Shown: in pieces, positions 11,415 to 19,476 of the stretch
How the letters are laid out: each line of letters starts with the position of its first letter
How positions within the stretch are numbered: the first letter of the stretch is position 1
NCBI RefSeq assembly: GCF_009795845.1
Contig: NZ_WTEX01000026.1
Location: 1-33,207 of the forward strand
DNA length: 33,207 bases
Direction of reading: 5' to 3'
Source of the DNA: Gilliamella sp. Lep-s35
Lineage (GTDB): Bacteria > Pseudomonadota > Gammaproteobacteria > Enterobacterales > Orbaceae
Notes under the pieces: model-generated
What the model was told of the DNA's origin: nothing
The model's input: only the letters and a program-made list of their open reading frames with translations
Database searches by the model: none
Made by a program: the position numbers and the translations under genes

Positions 11415-13304
11415 TTAGACATCAAGTTCAACTTGATCGCCTTTTTCTTGTAACCATTCGCGGCGATCTTCTGAGCGTTTTTTAGCAAGTAGCATATCCA
11501 TTAATGCCATCGTTTGTTCGGCATCATCAAGTGACAGTTGCACTAAACGGCGTGTATTGGGATCCATTGTTGTTTCTCGCAGTTGTAGCGGATTCATTTC
11601 ACCAAGGCCTTTAAAACGTTGTACGTTTGGTTTGCCTTTTTTGCGTTTTAGTTGTTCTAAAATGCCTTCTTTTTCTTCTTCATCTAGAGCGTAATGGACT
11701 TCTTTTCCTAAATCGATACGGTAAAGAGGGGGCATTGCAACAAACACATGTCCATGTTCAACCATCGCACGAAAGTGTCGAACAAATAACGCACAAAGCA
11801 ATGTAGCAATATGTAGCCCATCAGAATCGGCATCGGCTAAAATACAGATCTTACCATAGCGTAATTGGCTTAAATCATCACTATCTGGGTCGATACCAAT
11901 AGCGACTGAAATATCATGAATCTCTTGTGAACCCAGCACCTCGTCAGATGAGACTTCCCAAGTATTTAAAATCTTACCTTTAAGTGGCATAATCGCTTGA
12001 AACTCACGATCTCGAGCCTGTTTAGCTGAACCGCCTGCCGAGTCCCCTTCCACTAAAAATAGTTCAGTACGACTTAAATCTTGCGATGAGCAATCAGCCA
12101 GTTTCCCGGGTAGTGCAGGACCACTAGTCAGCTTTTTGCGAATAACCTTTTTAGAGGCTTTTAAACGTTTTTGCGCGCTTGAAATCACCATTTCAGCTAG
12201 TAGTTCAGCTAATTGAACATGTTGATTTAACCAAAGGCTAAAAGCGTCTTTAACAATTGCCGACACAAAGGCCGCGCATTGGCGTGATGATAAGCGCTCT
12301 TTGGTTTGACCCGCAAATTGTGGTTCTTGCATTTTAACTGAAATAACATAAGCACAGCGTTCCCAAATATCATCAGCAGTTAATTTCAAGCCTCGTGGTA
12401 ATAAATTACGAAACTCACAAAATTCACGCATAGCGTCTAACAACCCTTGACGTAACCCATTAACGTGCGTACCACCTTGAACGGTTGGGATTAAGTTAAC
12501 GTAACTTTCAGTTAATAGTTCACCCCCTTCTGGCATCCAAAGCAGTGCCCATTCAACCGCTTCTGTTTCGCCAGTGTGGCTACCTGTAAATGGCGTTTCA
12601 GGTAAAAGTGTATAACCACTTACCGACTCCATCAAATAGTCTTTTAATCCATCTTGATAACACCAGCGTTGTTCGGTATTGTTAATTTTATCTTTAAAAG
12701 TGATTTCAAGGCCAGGGCAAAGAACCGCTTTGGCTTTAAGTAGATGCGACAAGCGTGGCACAGAAAATCGAGGTGAATCAAAATATTTTTCGTCTGGCCA
12801 AAAATGCACTTTAGTGCCGGTATTACGACGCCCACATGTACCAGTGATGTGTAAGTCTTCAACTTTATTACCATTTTCAAAGGCTATCTCATACACTTGC
12901 CCATCACGATGAACAGTGACTTCAACACGTTTTGATAATGCATTAACAACCGAAATACCTACACCGTGTAAACCGCCTGAAAACTGATAATTCTTGTTCG
13001 AAAACTTACCCCCTGCATGCAAACGACAAAGCAATAACTCAATTGCAGGCACCCCTTCTTCAGGGTGAATATCAACAGGCATACCACGCCCGTCATCAAT
13101 TACCTCAAGTGAGTTATCTTCATAAAGTGTTACTTTGATTTGACGAGCATGGCCAGCAATGGCTTCATCGACACTGTTATCAATGACTTCTTGACCTAAA
13201 TGGTTTGGACGAGCGGTATCAGTGTACATACCAGGGCGGTGACGAACAGGATCAAGGCCTTTTAATACTTCAATATCAACGGCATTATAAGTAGATTGTG
13301 ACAT
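11415..13304 (-). CDS. parE: DNA topoisomerase IV subunit B
   Basis: ATPase subunit of topoisomerase IV, 629 residues (E. coli 630). The GHKL ATP site shows EVIDNSVDEAIAGHA, DDGRGMPVDIHPEEGVPAIE and GGLHGVGISVVNALS near the N-terminus. The TOPRIM domain has the acidic metal-binding set ELFLVEGDSAGGSAKQARD and DADSDGLHIATLL, plus PLKGKILN. It lacks the extra insert typical of enteric GyrB, and its adjacency to parC settles ParE. It is first gene of the run parE-parC-djlA-trkH, with an extended -10 promoter immediately upstream. Confidence 0.98.
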   Translation of the reverse strand: MSQSTYNAVDIEVLKGLDPVRHRPGMYTDTARPNHLGQEVIDNSVDEAIAGHARQIKVTLYEDNSLEVIDDGRGMPVDIHPEEGVPAIELLLCRLHAGGKFSNKNYQFSGGLHGVGISVVNALSKRVEVTVHRDGQVYEIAFENGNKVEDLHITGTCGRRNTGTKVHFWPDEKYFDSPRFSVPRLSHLLKAKAVLCPGLEITFKDKINNTEQRWCYQDGLKDYLMESVSGYTLLPETPFTGSHTGETEAVEWALLWMPEGGELLTESYVNLIPTVQGGTHVNGLRQGLLDAMREFCEFRNLLPRGLKLTADDIWERCAYVISVKMQEPQFAGQTKERLSSRQCAAFVSAIVKDAFSLWLNQHVQLAELLAEMVISSAQKRLKASKKVIRKKLTSGPALPGKLADCSSQDLSRTELFLVEGDSAGGSAKQARDREFQAIMPLKGKILNTWEVSSDEVLGSQEIHDISVAIGIDPDSDDLSQLRYGKICILADADSDGLHIATLLCALFVRHFRAMVEHGHVFVAMPPLYRIDLGKEVHYALDEEEKEGILEQLKRKKGKPNVQRFKGLGEMNPLQLRETTMDPNTRRLVQLSLDDAEQTMALMDMLLAKKRSEDRREWLQEKGDQVELDV

Positions 13305-13336
13305 AGTTTTTCTATTTATTCTAATAAATGACAGCT

Positions 13337-13366
13337 ATTATACCAACCTTTGAACCATAAGACCAA
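13337..13366 (-). promoter_or_regulatory. Promoter of parE
   Basis: On the minus strand an extended -10 TGGTATAAT (TATAAT at 13337-13342) sits 18 bp after TTGGTC (13361-13366). The predicted start is near 13330, about 26 nt before the parE ATG. Confidence 0.6.
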
Positions 13367-13489
13367 GGTCAATGGTGAAAGTGCTAAGGTTAGAATTATA
13401 AATTTAACTTATCATATTGGTTAGAAAAGAGTATTTATTGTTTAGCTTTTTAGCGCAATTTTTATTTCATTTCATTACATTATTGTATT

Positions 13490-13550
13490 TTGATAATAGT
13501 TAATGATAGTTTTTGATCTTTTCATTTTTTTATCGTATTTTTAGTATTAT
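13490..13550 (+). promoter_or_regulatory. Candidate FNR site and -10 element upstream of dmsA
   Basis: TTGATaataGTTAA (13490-13503) matches 8 of 10 conserved positions of the FNR consensus TTGATnnnnATCAA. A TATTAT hexamer (13545-13550) could be the -10, which would put the FNR-like site near -60. FNR activation is the norm for dms operons under anoxia, but this match is imperfect and its spacing is not the classical -41.5. Confidence 0.35.
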
Positions 13551-13586
13551 GACAAATAAATCCCATACAAAAAATAGGGGAATTAA

Positions 13587-16061
13587 GTGAGCAAGTCAAA
13601 AGATACCCATGCTATAAGTCGGCGTGATTTTTTACAAAAATCATTAACCATTGGTGGTGTAGCCGCTTTAACTAGCAATATGCAATTACCATTTGCCTAT
13701 GCAGAGCCAAATACCGATGTTAACAATAAAATAGCTCCCAATCCGACAGACAAAGAGCAAATTTTTTATAGCGCATGTTTAGTTAATTGTGGCAGCCGAT
13801 GTCCTTTAAAAGTCCATGTCAAAAACGATATTATCACCAAAATATCATCAGAAGACGGCATTAATGAACCAACTTTTGGTCAGCACCAAATTCGCCCTTG
13901 TTTGCGTGGGCGCTCAGTGCGATGGCGCACTTACGATCCTGAGCGCTTAAAATATCCAATGTTACGGATTGGTAAGCGTGGTGAAGGTAAATTTAAACGG
14001 ATTTCGTGGGATGAGGCTATTAATTTATTAGCAGATAAACTCAAATATACCATTAATAATTATGGTAATGAGGCAATTTATTATCAATATGGAACAGGTA
14101 CAACAGGTGCAAATATTTCAGGACGCAGTGCCTGTAAGCGATTTTTAAGTACTATTGGTGGTTATCTTAATTATCATGGTGACTATTCAAGTGGACAGAT
14201 AACAGCTATTCGGCCTTATATTTATGGTAATGCTAAAGAGTCATTGATTGATCAAATAAAGCACTCTGATTTAGTCGTGATGTTTGGGCAGAACATTGCC
14301 GAAACTCGCATGTCTGGCGGTGGGCAAGTTACGGAGTTATTTAATGCATTATCGCAAAGCAAAGCACGAGTTATTATTATTGATCCTAGGCGTAATGAAA
14401 GCGTTGTCGGTTATAATGCGGAGTGGATTCCCATTATTCCCGGAACAGATGCTGCTTTAGTTGCTGCAATTATCTATGCTTTACTTGAAGAAAATCGTAT
14501 TGATGATGCAATGCTTAACCAATATTGTGTTGGTTGGAGTGCTGATTGCTTACCTGACAGCGCACCACCTTTTAGCGATTATAAGTCCTATATTTTAGGA
14601 TTAGGTAATGACCGAACGCCCAAAACCCCTGAATGGGCAGCGAAAAAAACAGGCATTTCAGCTATGCAAATTCGCAAACTTGCGATGGATATAGTGAATG
14701 CTAAAGCTGCTTGGATTTCTCAAGGTTGGGGAGCGCAGCGTTGGCAAAATGGTGAACATACCACAAGGGCGATTATGATATTGCCAATTATCACTGGTCA
14801 ATTTGGTAAACCAGGCACTAATATTGGTACATGGGGAGGCAGTGTTACTTATCCTGTTCCAAGCTTAAGCATCCCTAATCCAATAAAAACTAGCATTCCC
14901 TTCTTTTTGTGGACTAAAGCAATTGAAGATCCACTTAGTATGACTGCCAAAAACGCCTATTTACTCAATAAAAATAAACTTGATGTTGGAATAAAATTCC
15001 TCTGGAGTTATGCTAGCAATGTAATTGGTAATCAGCATGCTGACCTAAATCGAACACACCAAATTTTGCAAGACGAGTCTAAATGTGAGTTTATTCTTGT
15101 TTGGGATACGCATATGACCGCCTCGGCAAAATATGCAGACTTAGTCTTGCCCGATGTTTCATCGGTTGAAAGTAACGATTTGATTAATAACTCTTATGCA
15201 TCGGGTGCTTATCACTACCTTATCCGTATGCAACGCGCAATAACACCACTTTGGGAAAACCGCCCAGCTTATGAAGTATTAACTGAGCTGTCCAAAATTA
15301 TGGGCGTAAAGGACAAATTTACCGAAGGGCGAACGCAAGAAGATTGGATAGCCTACTGTTATGAAAAACTACGCAAAAGTGAAACCCATTTACCACCTTT
15401 TGCCAATACTGATGGTATGGGCGTTATTGATCGCAAGCTAGCTGATAGCGATACCCAGATTGCACTAAAAGCCTTTCGAGACGATCCTATTAAAAACCCA
15501 TTAAATACACCATCAGGAAAAATAGAAATCTATTCAGAAGCATTAGCTACCATCGCCAATGAATGGGAACTCGATCCTGAGGATTTTCTTCACCCTATTC
15601 CCGCCTATTTACCTGCCATTGAAGGGAGTGAAGATAAATCAAAACGCGAAAAATACCCATTGCAACTTATAGGTTTTCATACCAAAGGGCATTGCCATTC
15701 TACTTACAGCAACTTACCACAACTACGTGAAGCAGTAGCCAATAGCCTTTGGATTAATCCATTTGATGCCAAACAAAGGCAAATTAAACATGGTCAATTA
15801 GTTGAGGTTTACAACGATCGCGGTCGGCTTTATATTTCTGCCAAAGTTACGCCACGGATATTACCGGGTGTGGTAGCAATACCTCAAGGTATGTGGGCCA
15901 AAACTAATGCATCAGGGGTTGATATTGGCGGATGTATTAACCGCTTAACTTCGTTGCGTCCAAGTGTGTTGGCTAAATCAAACTCACAACATACTAATTT
16001 GGTTGATGTTAAACCATTATCGGCTGAATCATCGACATTGCCAGTAACAGGGGGGCAATAA
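13587..16061 (+). CDS. dmsA: Anaerobic dimethyl sulfoxide reductase catalytic subunit A
   Basis: Molybdenum bis-MGD enzyme that reduces DMSO and related oxides as a terminal electron acceptor, 824 residues (E. coli 814). The N-terminus has a twin-arginine signal (SRRDFLQKS, residues 11-19, then a hydrophobic stretch ending FAYA). Cys64, Cys68, Cys72 and Cys105 are the ligands of the N-terminal Fe-S cluster (YSACLVNCGSRC ... RPCLRGRS). The probable Mo-ligand serine is in HGDYSSGQ (residues 198-204). The family segments RMSGGGQVTE, IIIDPRRNE and NEGEHTTRAI-like GEHTTRAIMI are present. The start codon is GTG, preceded by AGGGGA at good spacing. It heads dmsA-dmsB-dmsC-dmsD. The close paralogue YnfE cannot be excluded from sequence alone. 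Confidence 0.93.
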   Translation: MSKSKDTHAISRRDFLQKSLTIGGVAALTSNMQLPFAYAEPNTDVNNKIAPNPTDKEQIFYSACLVNCGSRCPLKVHVKNDIITKISSEDGINEPTFGQHQIRPCLRGRSVRWRTYDPERLKYPMLRIGKRGEGKFKRISWDEAINLLADKLKYTINNYGNEAIYYQYGTGTTGANISGRSACKRFLSTIGGYLNYHGDYSSGQITAIRPYIYGNAKESLIDQIKHSDLVVMFGQNIAETRMSGGGQVTELFNALSQSKARVIIIDPRRNESVVGYNAEWIPIIPGTDAALVAAIIYALLEENRIDDAMLNQYCVGWSADCLPDSAPPFSDYKSYILGLGNDRTPKTPEWAAKKTGISAMQIRKLAMDIVNAKAAWISQGWGAQRWQNGEHTTRAIMILPIITGQFGKPGTNIGTWGGSVTYPVPSLSIPNPIKTSIPFFLWTKAIEDPLSMTAKNAYLLNKNKLDVGIKFLWSYASNVIGNQHADLNRTHQILQDESKCEFILVWDTHMTASAKYADLVLPDVSSVESNDLINNSYASGAYHYLIRMQRAITPLWENRPAYEVLTELSKIMGVKDKFTEGRTQEDWIAYCYEKLRKSETHLPPFANTDGMGVIDRKLADSDTQIALKAFRDDPIKNPLNTPSGKIEIYSEALATIANEWELDPEDFLHPIPAYLPAIEGSEDKSKREKYPLQLIGFHTKGHCHSTYSNLPQLREAVANSLWINPFDAKQRQIKHGQLVEVYNDRGRLYISAKVTPRILPGVVAIPQGMWAKTNASGVDIGGCINRLTSLRPSVLAKSNSQHTNLVDVKPLSAESSTLPVTGGQ

Positions 16062-16063
16062 AA

Positions 16064-16678
16064 ATGCAATATGGATTTTATATCGATTCTTCAAAATGTA
16101 CAGGATGTAAAACCTGCCAACTTAGTTGCAAAGACGAAAAAGACAACGCATTAGGCGTTCATTTTCGCCGAGTTTATGAATATGGCGGAGGTACATGGCA
16201 ACAAATTGATGGTATTTGGCAAAATGATACCTTTACTTATTATTTATCGATTTCCTGTAACCATTGTGAACAGCCTACTTGTGTACAAGGTTGCCCAACG
16301 GGTGCAATGCATAAACGCAAACAAGATGGGTTAGTTGTAGTTAATCAAGATGTCTGTATTGGTTGCCGATATTGCGAAATGCGTTGCCCATATGGTGCGC
16401 CACAGTTTGACCATCAAAAAAAGGTTATGTCAAAATGCGACGGCTGTTATGAACGTGTCGAACAAGGGCTAAAACCCGTTTGTGTCGAATCCTGCCCACA
16501 AAGAGCATTAGATTTTGACGAAATTGAAAAACTGCGTCAGCGACATGGCAATGAACGAAATATTGCTCCGTTACCAAACGAAAACCTAACCAAACCAAAC
16601 ATTGTTATCAAACCTCATCCACAAGCGAAAGTCTCGGGTGATACATTAGGACAAATACTCAACCCTGAGGAGGTTTAA
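16064..16678 (+). CDS. dmsB: DMSO reductase iron-sulfur subunit B
   Basis: Electron-transfer subunit with four ferredoxin-type [4Fe-4S] clusters, 204 residues (E. coli 205). Four cysteine groups are visible in order: CTGCKTCQLSCKD (from residue 12), CNHCEQPTCVQGCPTGAM, CIGCRYCEMRCPYGAP and CDGCYERVEQGLKPVCVESC. It passes electrons from the membrane subunit DmsC to DmsA. Its ATG starts 2 nt after the dmsA stop, so translation is probably coupled. No residue that should be cysteine is missing. Confidence 0.96.
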   Translation: MQYGFYIDSSKCTGCKTCQLSCKDEKDNALGVHFRRVYEYGGGTWQQIDGIWQNDTFTYYLSISCNHCEQPTCVQGCPTGAMHKRKQDGLVVVNQDVCIGCRYCEMRCPYGAPQFDHQKKVMSKCDGCYERVEQGLKPVCVESCPQRALDFDEIEKLRQRHGNERNIAPLPNENLTKPNIVIKPHPQAKVSGDTLGQILNPEEV

Positions 16679-16679
16679 C

Positions 16680-17519
16680 ATGCATGAATTACCATTAGTT
16701 TTTTTTACTGTATTTGGGCAGTTATCCGCTGGCATGGTATGGTTAGGAGGGTTATTTTATTTAGTTAATCGTGACCCAAATCGAAGTATTATTATCCAAA
16801 AAATCAATATAACCGCTCTAGTTTTTATGGCTATAGGTATGGCGCTAGCCTCGTTTCACTTAGGTAAACCCTTGCGTGCGTTAAATGTGATATTTGGTAT
16901 TGGGCGATCACCAATGAGTAATGAAATTTTCACTTTTGGTGTATTATTCGGTGTCACCTTTGCATGGGTGCTAATAAATTATTATGCACAACATCCAAAT
17001 ACCAATAAATTAAAAATAATCAAAAAGATTTGTTTACAGCTCAAGCAAATTCCACATTTAGACCAAATATTGGCGACACTTTTAATTATCATTAGCCTAT
17101 TTTTTGTTTGGACGATCGTATTAACCTATATGCTACCGACCGTAAAAACATGGAACACCTATTACACCGCTATACAAATGTACACCGCCATGCTAGCTTT
17201 AGGGGGCGTTGCTATTGCGCTATTAGGACTACCGCGGCTTGGTTATATAGCTTGTGTGATAGGAAGCTTATTTATTATTTTATTGAAAGTGCCTTATGCC
17301 AACTTAATGACCACAATCGCACCAGAGCTCACTCATCAACAACATAGTTGGATGATAACCGAATGCATACTATTAATCATGGCATTGATATTAATGACTA
17401 TCAACATTTGGCAAAAACGGCATGCAACGATCATTTATAGCTTTGCTTTTATTGGTATCTTCATTGGCGAAATCAGTGGGCGCATTGCATTTTATAACTT
17501 ATGGACAATTCCGATGTAA
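16680..17519 (+). CDS. dmsC: DMSO reductase membrane anchor subunit C
   Basis: Integral membrane subunit that binds menaquinol and anchors the DmsAB dimer, 279 residues (E. coli 287), with about eight transmembrane segments. Family signatures are HELPLVFFTVFGQLSAG at the N-terminus, ASFHLGKPLRALN after helix 2, MSNEIFTFG, and GEISGRIAFY near the C-terminus. The ATG follows a strong GAGGAGG ribosome binding site at the end of dmsB, leaving only one base between the genes. Sequence conservation is lower than for DmsA/B, as is usual for this subunit. Confidence 0.93.
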   Translation: MHELPLVFFTVFGQLSAGMVWLGGLFYLVNRDPNRSIIIQKINITALVFMAIGMALASFHLGKPLRALNVIFGIGRSPMSNEIFTFGVLFGVTFAWVLINYYAQHPNTNKLKIIKKICLQLKQIPHLDQILATLLIIISLFFVWTIVLTYMLPTVKTWNTYYTAIQMYTAMLALGGVAIALLGLPRLGYIACVIGSLFIILLKVPYANLMTTIAPELTHQQHSWMITECILLIMALILMTINIWQKRHATIIYSFAFIGIFIGEISGRIAFYNLWTIPM

Positions 17520-17561
17520 TGCATCATCAATATGATATACTTATAGTCAGGTAGCGATTTA

Positions 17562-18143
17562 ATGAAAAATAACCAAGTAACGCATCTAGATAAACTTACA
17601 TCCACCATTTTAGCCAAAGTATTAGGTGTTTTTTTTTATTATCCACCTGATCACCAAACAGTTAAACCACTCATTGATACCTTATGCCAAATTGAGCATA
17701 TCGCTAACTGGCAAAACACTGTGCTTATTGGTGAACAGTGCCAAATAATTGCCGATCAAATCAACAACCCTGAACTTAATTACCAATTTTCATTATTATT
17801 TGAAGGGCAGGGTAGCATGTCTGCGCCACCATGGGGATCGGTCTATTTAGATCAGGAGCAACTATTAATGGGCGAATCGCAAGAGCGCTATCGTCAATTT
17901 TTACAGCAACACGGATTAATTCTCAATACTGGCATCAACGAACCTGAAGACCAATTTGGATTAATGCTAATGGCTTATGCCATATTGCAAGAAAAGGACA
18001 AACCCAAAATAGCAAAACAATTAATTGATGAACATTTATTGATTTGGTCTTCAGCCTACTTAGAAAAATTAAGGCAAAATGAGATAAGCCCATTTTATCG
18101 AGCATTAGCTGTGATTGCACAGCAGTATCTGCGCATAATCTGA
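17562..18143 (+). CDS. dmsD: Tat proofreading chaperone DmsD (TorD family)
   Basis: Cytosolic all-helical chaperone that binds the twin-arginine leader of DmsA until the cofactor is inserted, 193 residues (E. coli 204). Diagnostic segments are KVLGVFFYYPPD near the N-terminus, APPWGSVYLDQEQLLMGES and NEPEDQFGLMLMAYAI (E. coli has PPWGSVWLD and NEPEDHFG), and PFYRALAVIAQ near the end. It is 42 nt behind dmsC, and the adjacency to its client gene supports the assignment. In E. coli dmsD lies with ynfEFGH rather than with dmsABC. Confidence 0.9.
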   Translation: MKNNQVTHLDKLTSTILAKVLGVFFYYPPDHQTVKPLIDTLCQIEHIANWQNTVLIGEQCQIIADQINNPELNYQFSLLFEGQGSMSAPPWGSVYLDQEQLLMGESQERYRQFLQQHGLILNTGINEPEDQFGLMLMAYAILQEKDKPKIAKQLIDEHLLIWSSAYLEKLRQNEISPFYRALAVIAQQYLRII

Positions 18144-18209
18144 CTTTTTCATTACAGTCTTTTAGCTAACAAACCGTTACCTAACAAACTTTGTTGATGA
18201 TAGTGCGCA

Positions 18210-18237
18210 TTGCAGGTTTTAAGTAACAAGGTATAAT
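18210..18237 (+). promoter_or_regulatory. Promoter of ubiA
   Basis: TTGCAG (18210-18215), a 16-bp spacer and a perfect -10 TATAAT (18232-18237). The predicted start near 18244 leaves a leader of about 27 nt with no evident Shine-Dalgarno sequence before the ubiA ATG. Confidence 0.65.
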
Positions 18238-18270
18238 CCACTTATTATTTTAAATAGCAAATATCATTTT

Positions 18271-19110
18271 ATGTTAGCGTATATACAACTAATGCGGTTA
18301 GACAAACCGATCGGCACCTTACTACTACTTTGGCCAACGCTTTGGGCAATATGGCTAACAGGTCAACCGTACACCTATATCACGCTTATTTTTATTTTAG
18401 GGGTAATCATCATGCGGGCAGCAGGATGCGTTGTTAACGACTATGCCGATCGTCATTTTGATGCTCACGTCGAACGCACAAAAAACCGTCCACTAGCTCG
18501 GGGTGCATTGACCGAAAAAAGCGCATTATGGACCTTATTTATCCTATTATTTATTGCTCTTTGCCTATTGCTTACTTTAAATAAGCTATCTTGGCTTATT
18601 GCATGCATAGCCTTACTAACAGCAATGATTTACCCGTTTATGAAGCGCTACACTCACTTACCGCAAGTCACTTTAGGCATTGCCTTTAGTTGGGGGATTC
18701 CTATGGCATATGCAGCCATTATAGAGCAATTCCCTTTCACTTGTTGGTTACTTTGCTTGGCTAATATCTGTTGGATAATTGCTTATGACACGGAATATGC
18801 GATGGTGGATCGCAATGACGATATCAAAATAGGCATAAAATCCACCGCCATTTTATTTGGGCGGTACGATAAGTTAATTATTGGGGTATTACAGGTATTA
18901 ACGATGATTGGGTTATTTATGGTTGGCATCATCAACCAATTATCATTGGTTTTTTATATTGCTTTATTGCTTGTTGCCATGTTATTTATTTACCAACAAT
19001 GGTTAATCAAAAATCGAGAACGAAAACGTTGTTTTCAAGCTTTTTTAAATAATAATTATGTTGGAATTGTTGTCTTTTTGGGAGTGATTTTTAGTTTAAA
19101 AATCGCTTAA
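18271..19110 (+). CDS. ubiA: 4-hydroxybenzoate octaprenyltransferase
   Basis: Inner-membrane prenyltransferase that joins the polyprenyl tail to 4-hydroxybenzoate in ubiquinone synthesis, 279 residues (E. coli 290). The two Asp-rich motifs that bind the Mg-diphosphate are [20 protein letters not shown] (about residues 52-71) and [20 protein letters not shown] (about 172-191). There are about eight to nine transmembrane segments. The ATG has no Shine-Dalgarno sequence. The frame stays open upstream to the -10 region but has no earlier ATG or GTG, so a slightly longer product from a rare start is possible. The usual partner ubiC is absent. Confidence 0.95.
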   Translation: MLAYIQLMRLDKPIGTLLLLWPTLWAIWLTGQPYTYITLIFILGVIIMRAAGCVVNDYADRHFDAHVERTKNRPLARGALTEKSALWTLFILLFIALCLLLTLNKLSWLIACIALLTAMIYPFMKRYTHLPQVTLGIAFSWGIPMAYAAIIEQFPFTCWLLCLANICWIIAYDTEYAMVDRNDDIKIGIKSTAILFGRYDKLIIGVLQVLTMIGLFMVGIINQLSLVFYIALLLVAMLFIYQQWLIKNRERKRCFQAFLNNNYVGIVVFLGVIFSLKIA

Positions 19111-19120
19111 AAAGTGATTG

Positions 19121-19162
19121 AAAAACTTCAATAAAATCAACACCTTTCCTGACTGATTTTTT
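19121..19162 (+). repeat. Left arm of 42-bp inverted repeat
   Basis: Pairs with 19416-19457 at 41 of 42 positions (C at 19149 versus the T-equivalent in the other arm). It is followed directly by one more T and a run of ten G (19164-19173). Confidence 0.9.
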
Positions 19163-19283
19163 TGGGGGGGGGGTTACTGTTTTTTATAAAAAAGTAACTT
19201 ATAAAAGCCACTTAAGGTTATGTTGTTGTCTTGTTACGGCGTCGGGTAGCTGTAGGCCACATTCTGTAGCCAAAGCGTGGGTT

Positions 19284-19311
19284 GTCAGGGAATTCGCTTT
19301 AATTCCCTGAC
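19284..19311. other. Perfect 11-bp hairpin inside the inverted-repeat element
   Basis: GTCAGGGAATT and AATTCCCTGAC flank the 6-nt loop CGCTTT. There is no T run on either side, so it is not a rho-independent terminator. Confidence 0.75.
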
Positions 19312-19415
19312 TCGGACGTGGGCACGATAGCTATTTTTATCACCAAAGGTCAAAACGTCCGAAACCTCTGCACCTAATCCATTCTATCCACCAACAAAAA
19401 AGCATCATTTTGATG

Positions 19416-19457
19416 AAAAAATCAGTCAGAAAAGGTGTTGATTTTATTGAAGTTTTT
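19416..19457 (-). repeat. Right arm of 42-bp inverted repeat
   Basis: Reverse complement of 19121-19162 with a single mismatch. It ends about 20 nt from the folP stop. Confidence 0.9.
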
Positions 19458-19476
19458 TAAAACAAAAAACTATACC

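Larger units (their letters stand above)
19121..19457. mobile_element. 337-bp gene-free element with 42-bp terminal inverted repeats (MITE-like)
   Basis: The arms at 19121-19162 and 19416-19457 are reverse complements over 42 bp with one mismatch. They begin AAAAACTTCAATAAAATCAA and end CTGACTGATTTTTT. The 253-bp core is visibly richer in GC than its surroundings. It holds hairpins at 19173-19198 and 19284-19311 and a long-range 8-bp pairing (TCGGACGT 19312-19319 with ACGTCCGA 19355-19362). No full-length gene fits. The element fills the space between the convergent ubiA and folP. No clear target-site duplication is seen. A non-autonomous transposable element or a structured RNA locus are both possible. 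This is an inference from structure. Confidence 0.6.

Noticed and set aside
13513-13526. Second FNR half-site pair (TTGATctttTCATT) before dmsA
   Set aside because: Only the left half matches. The right half does not resemble ATCAA.
19121-19457. CRISPR array or integron-type repeats
   Set aside because: There are only two copies of the repeat, in inverted orientation, with no direct-repeat and spacer periodicity and no cas or integrase gene nearby.
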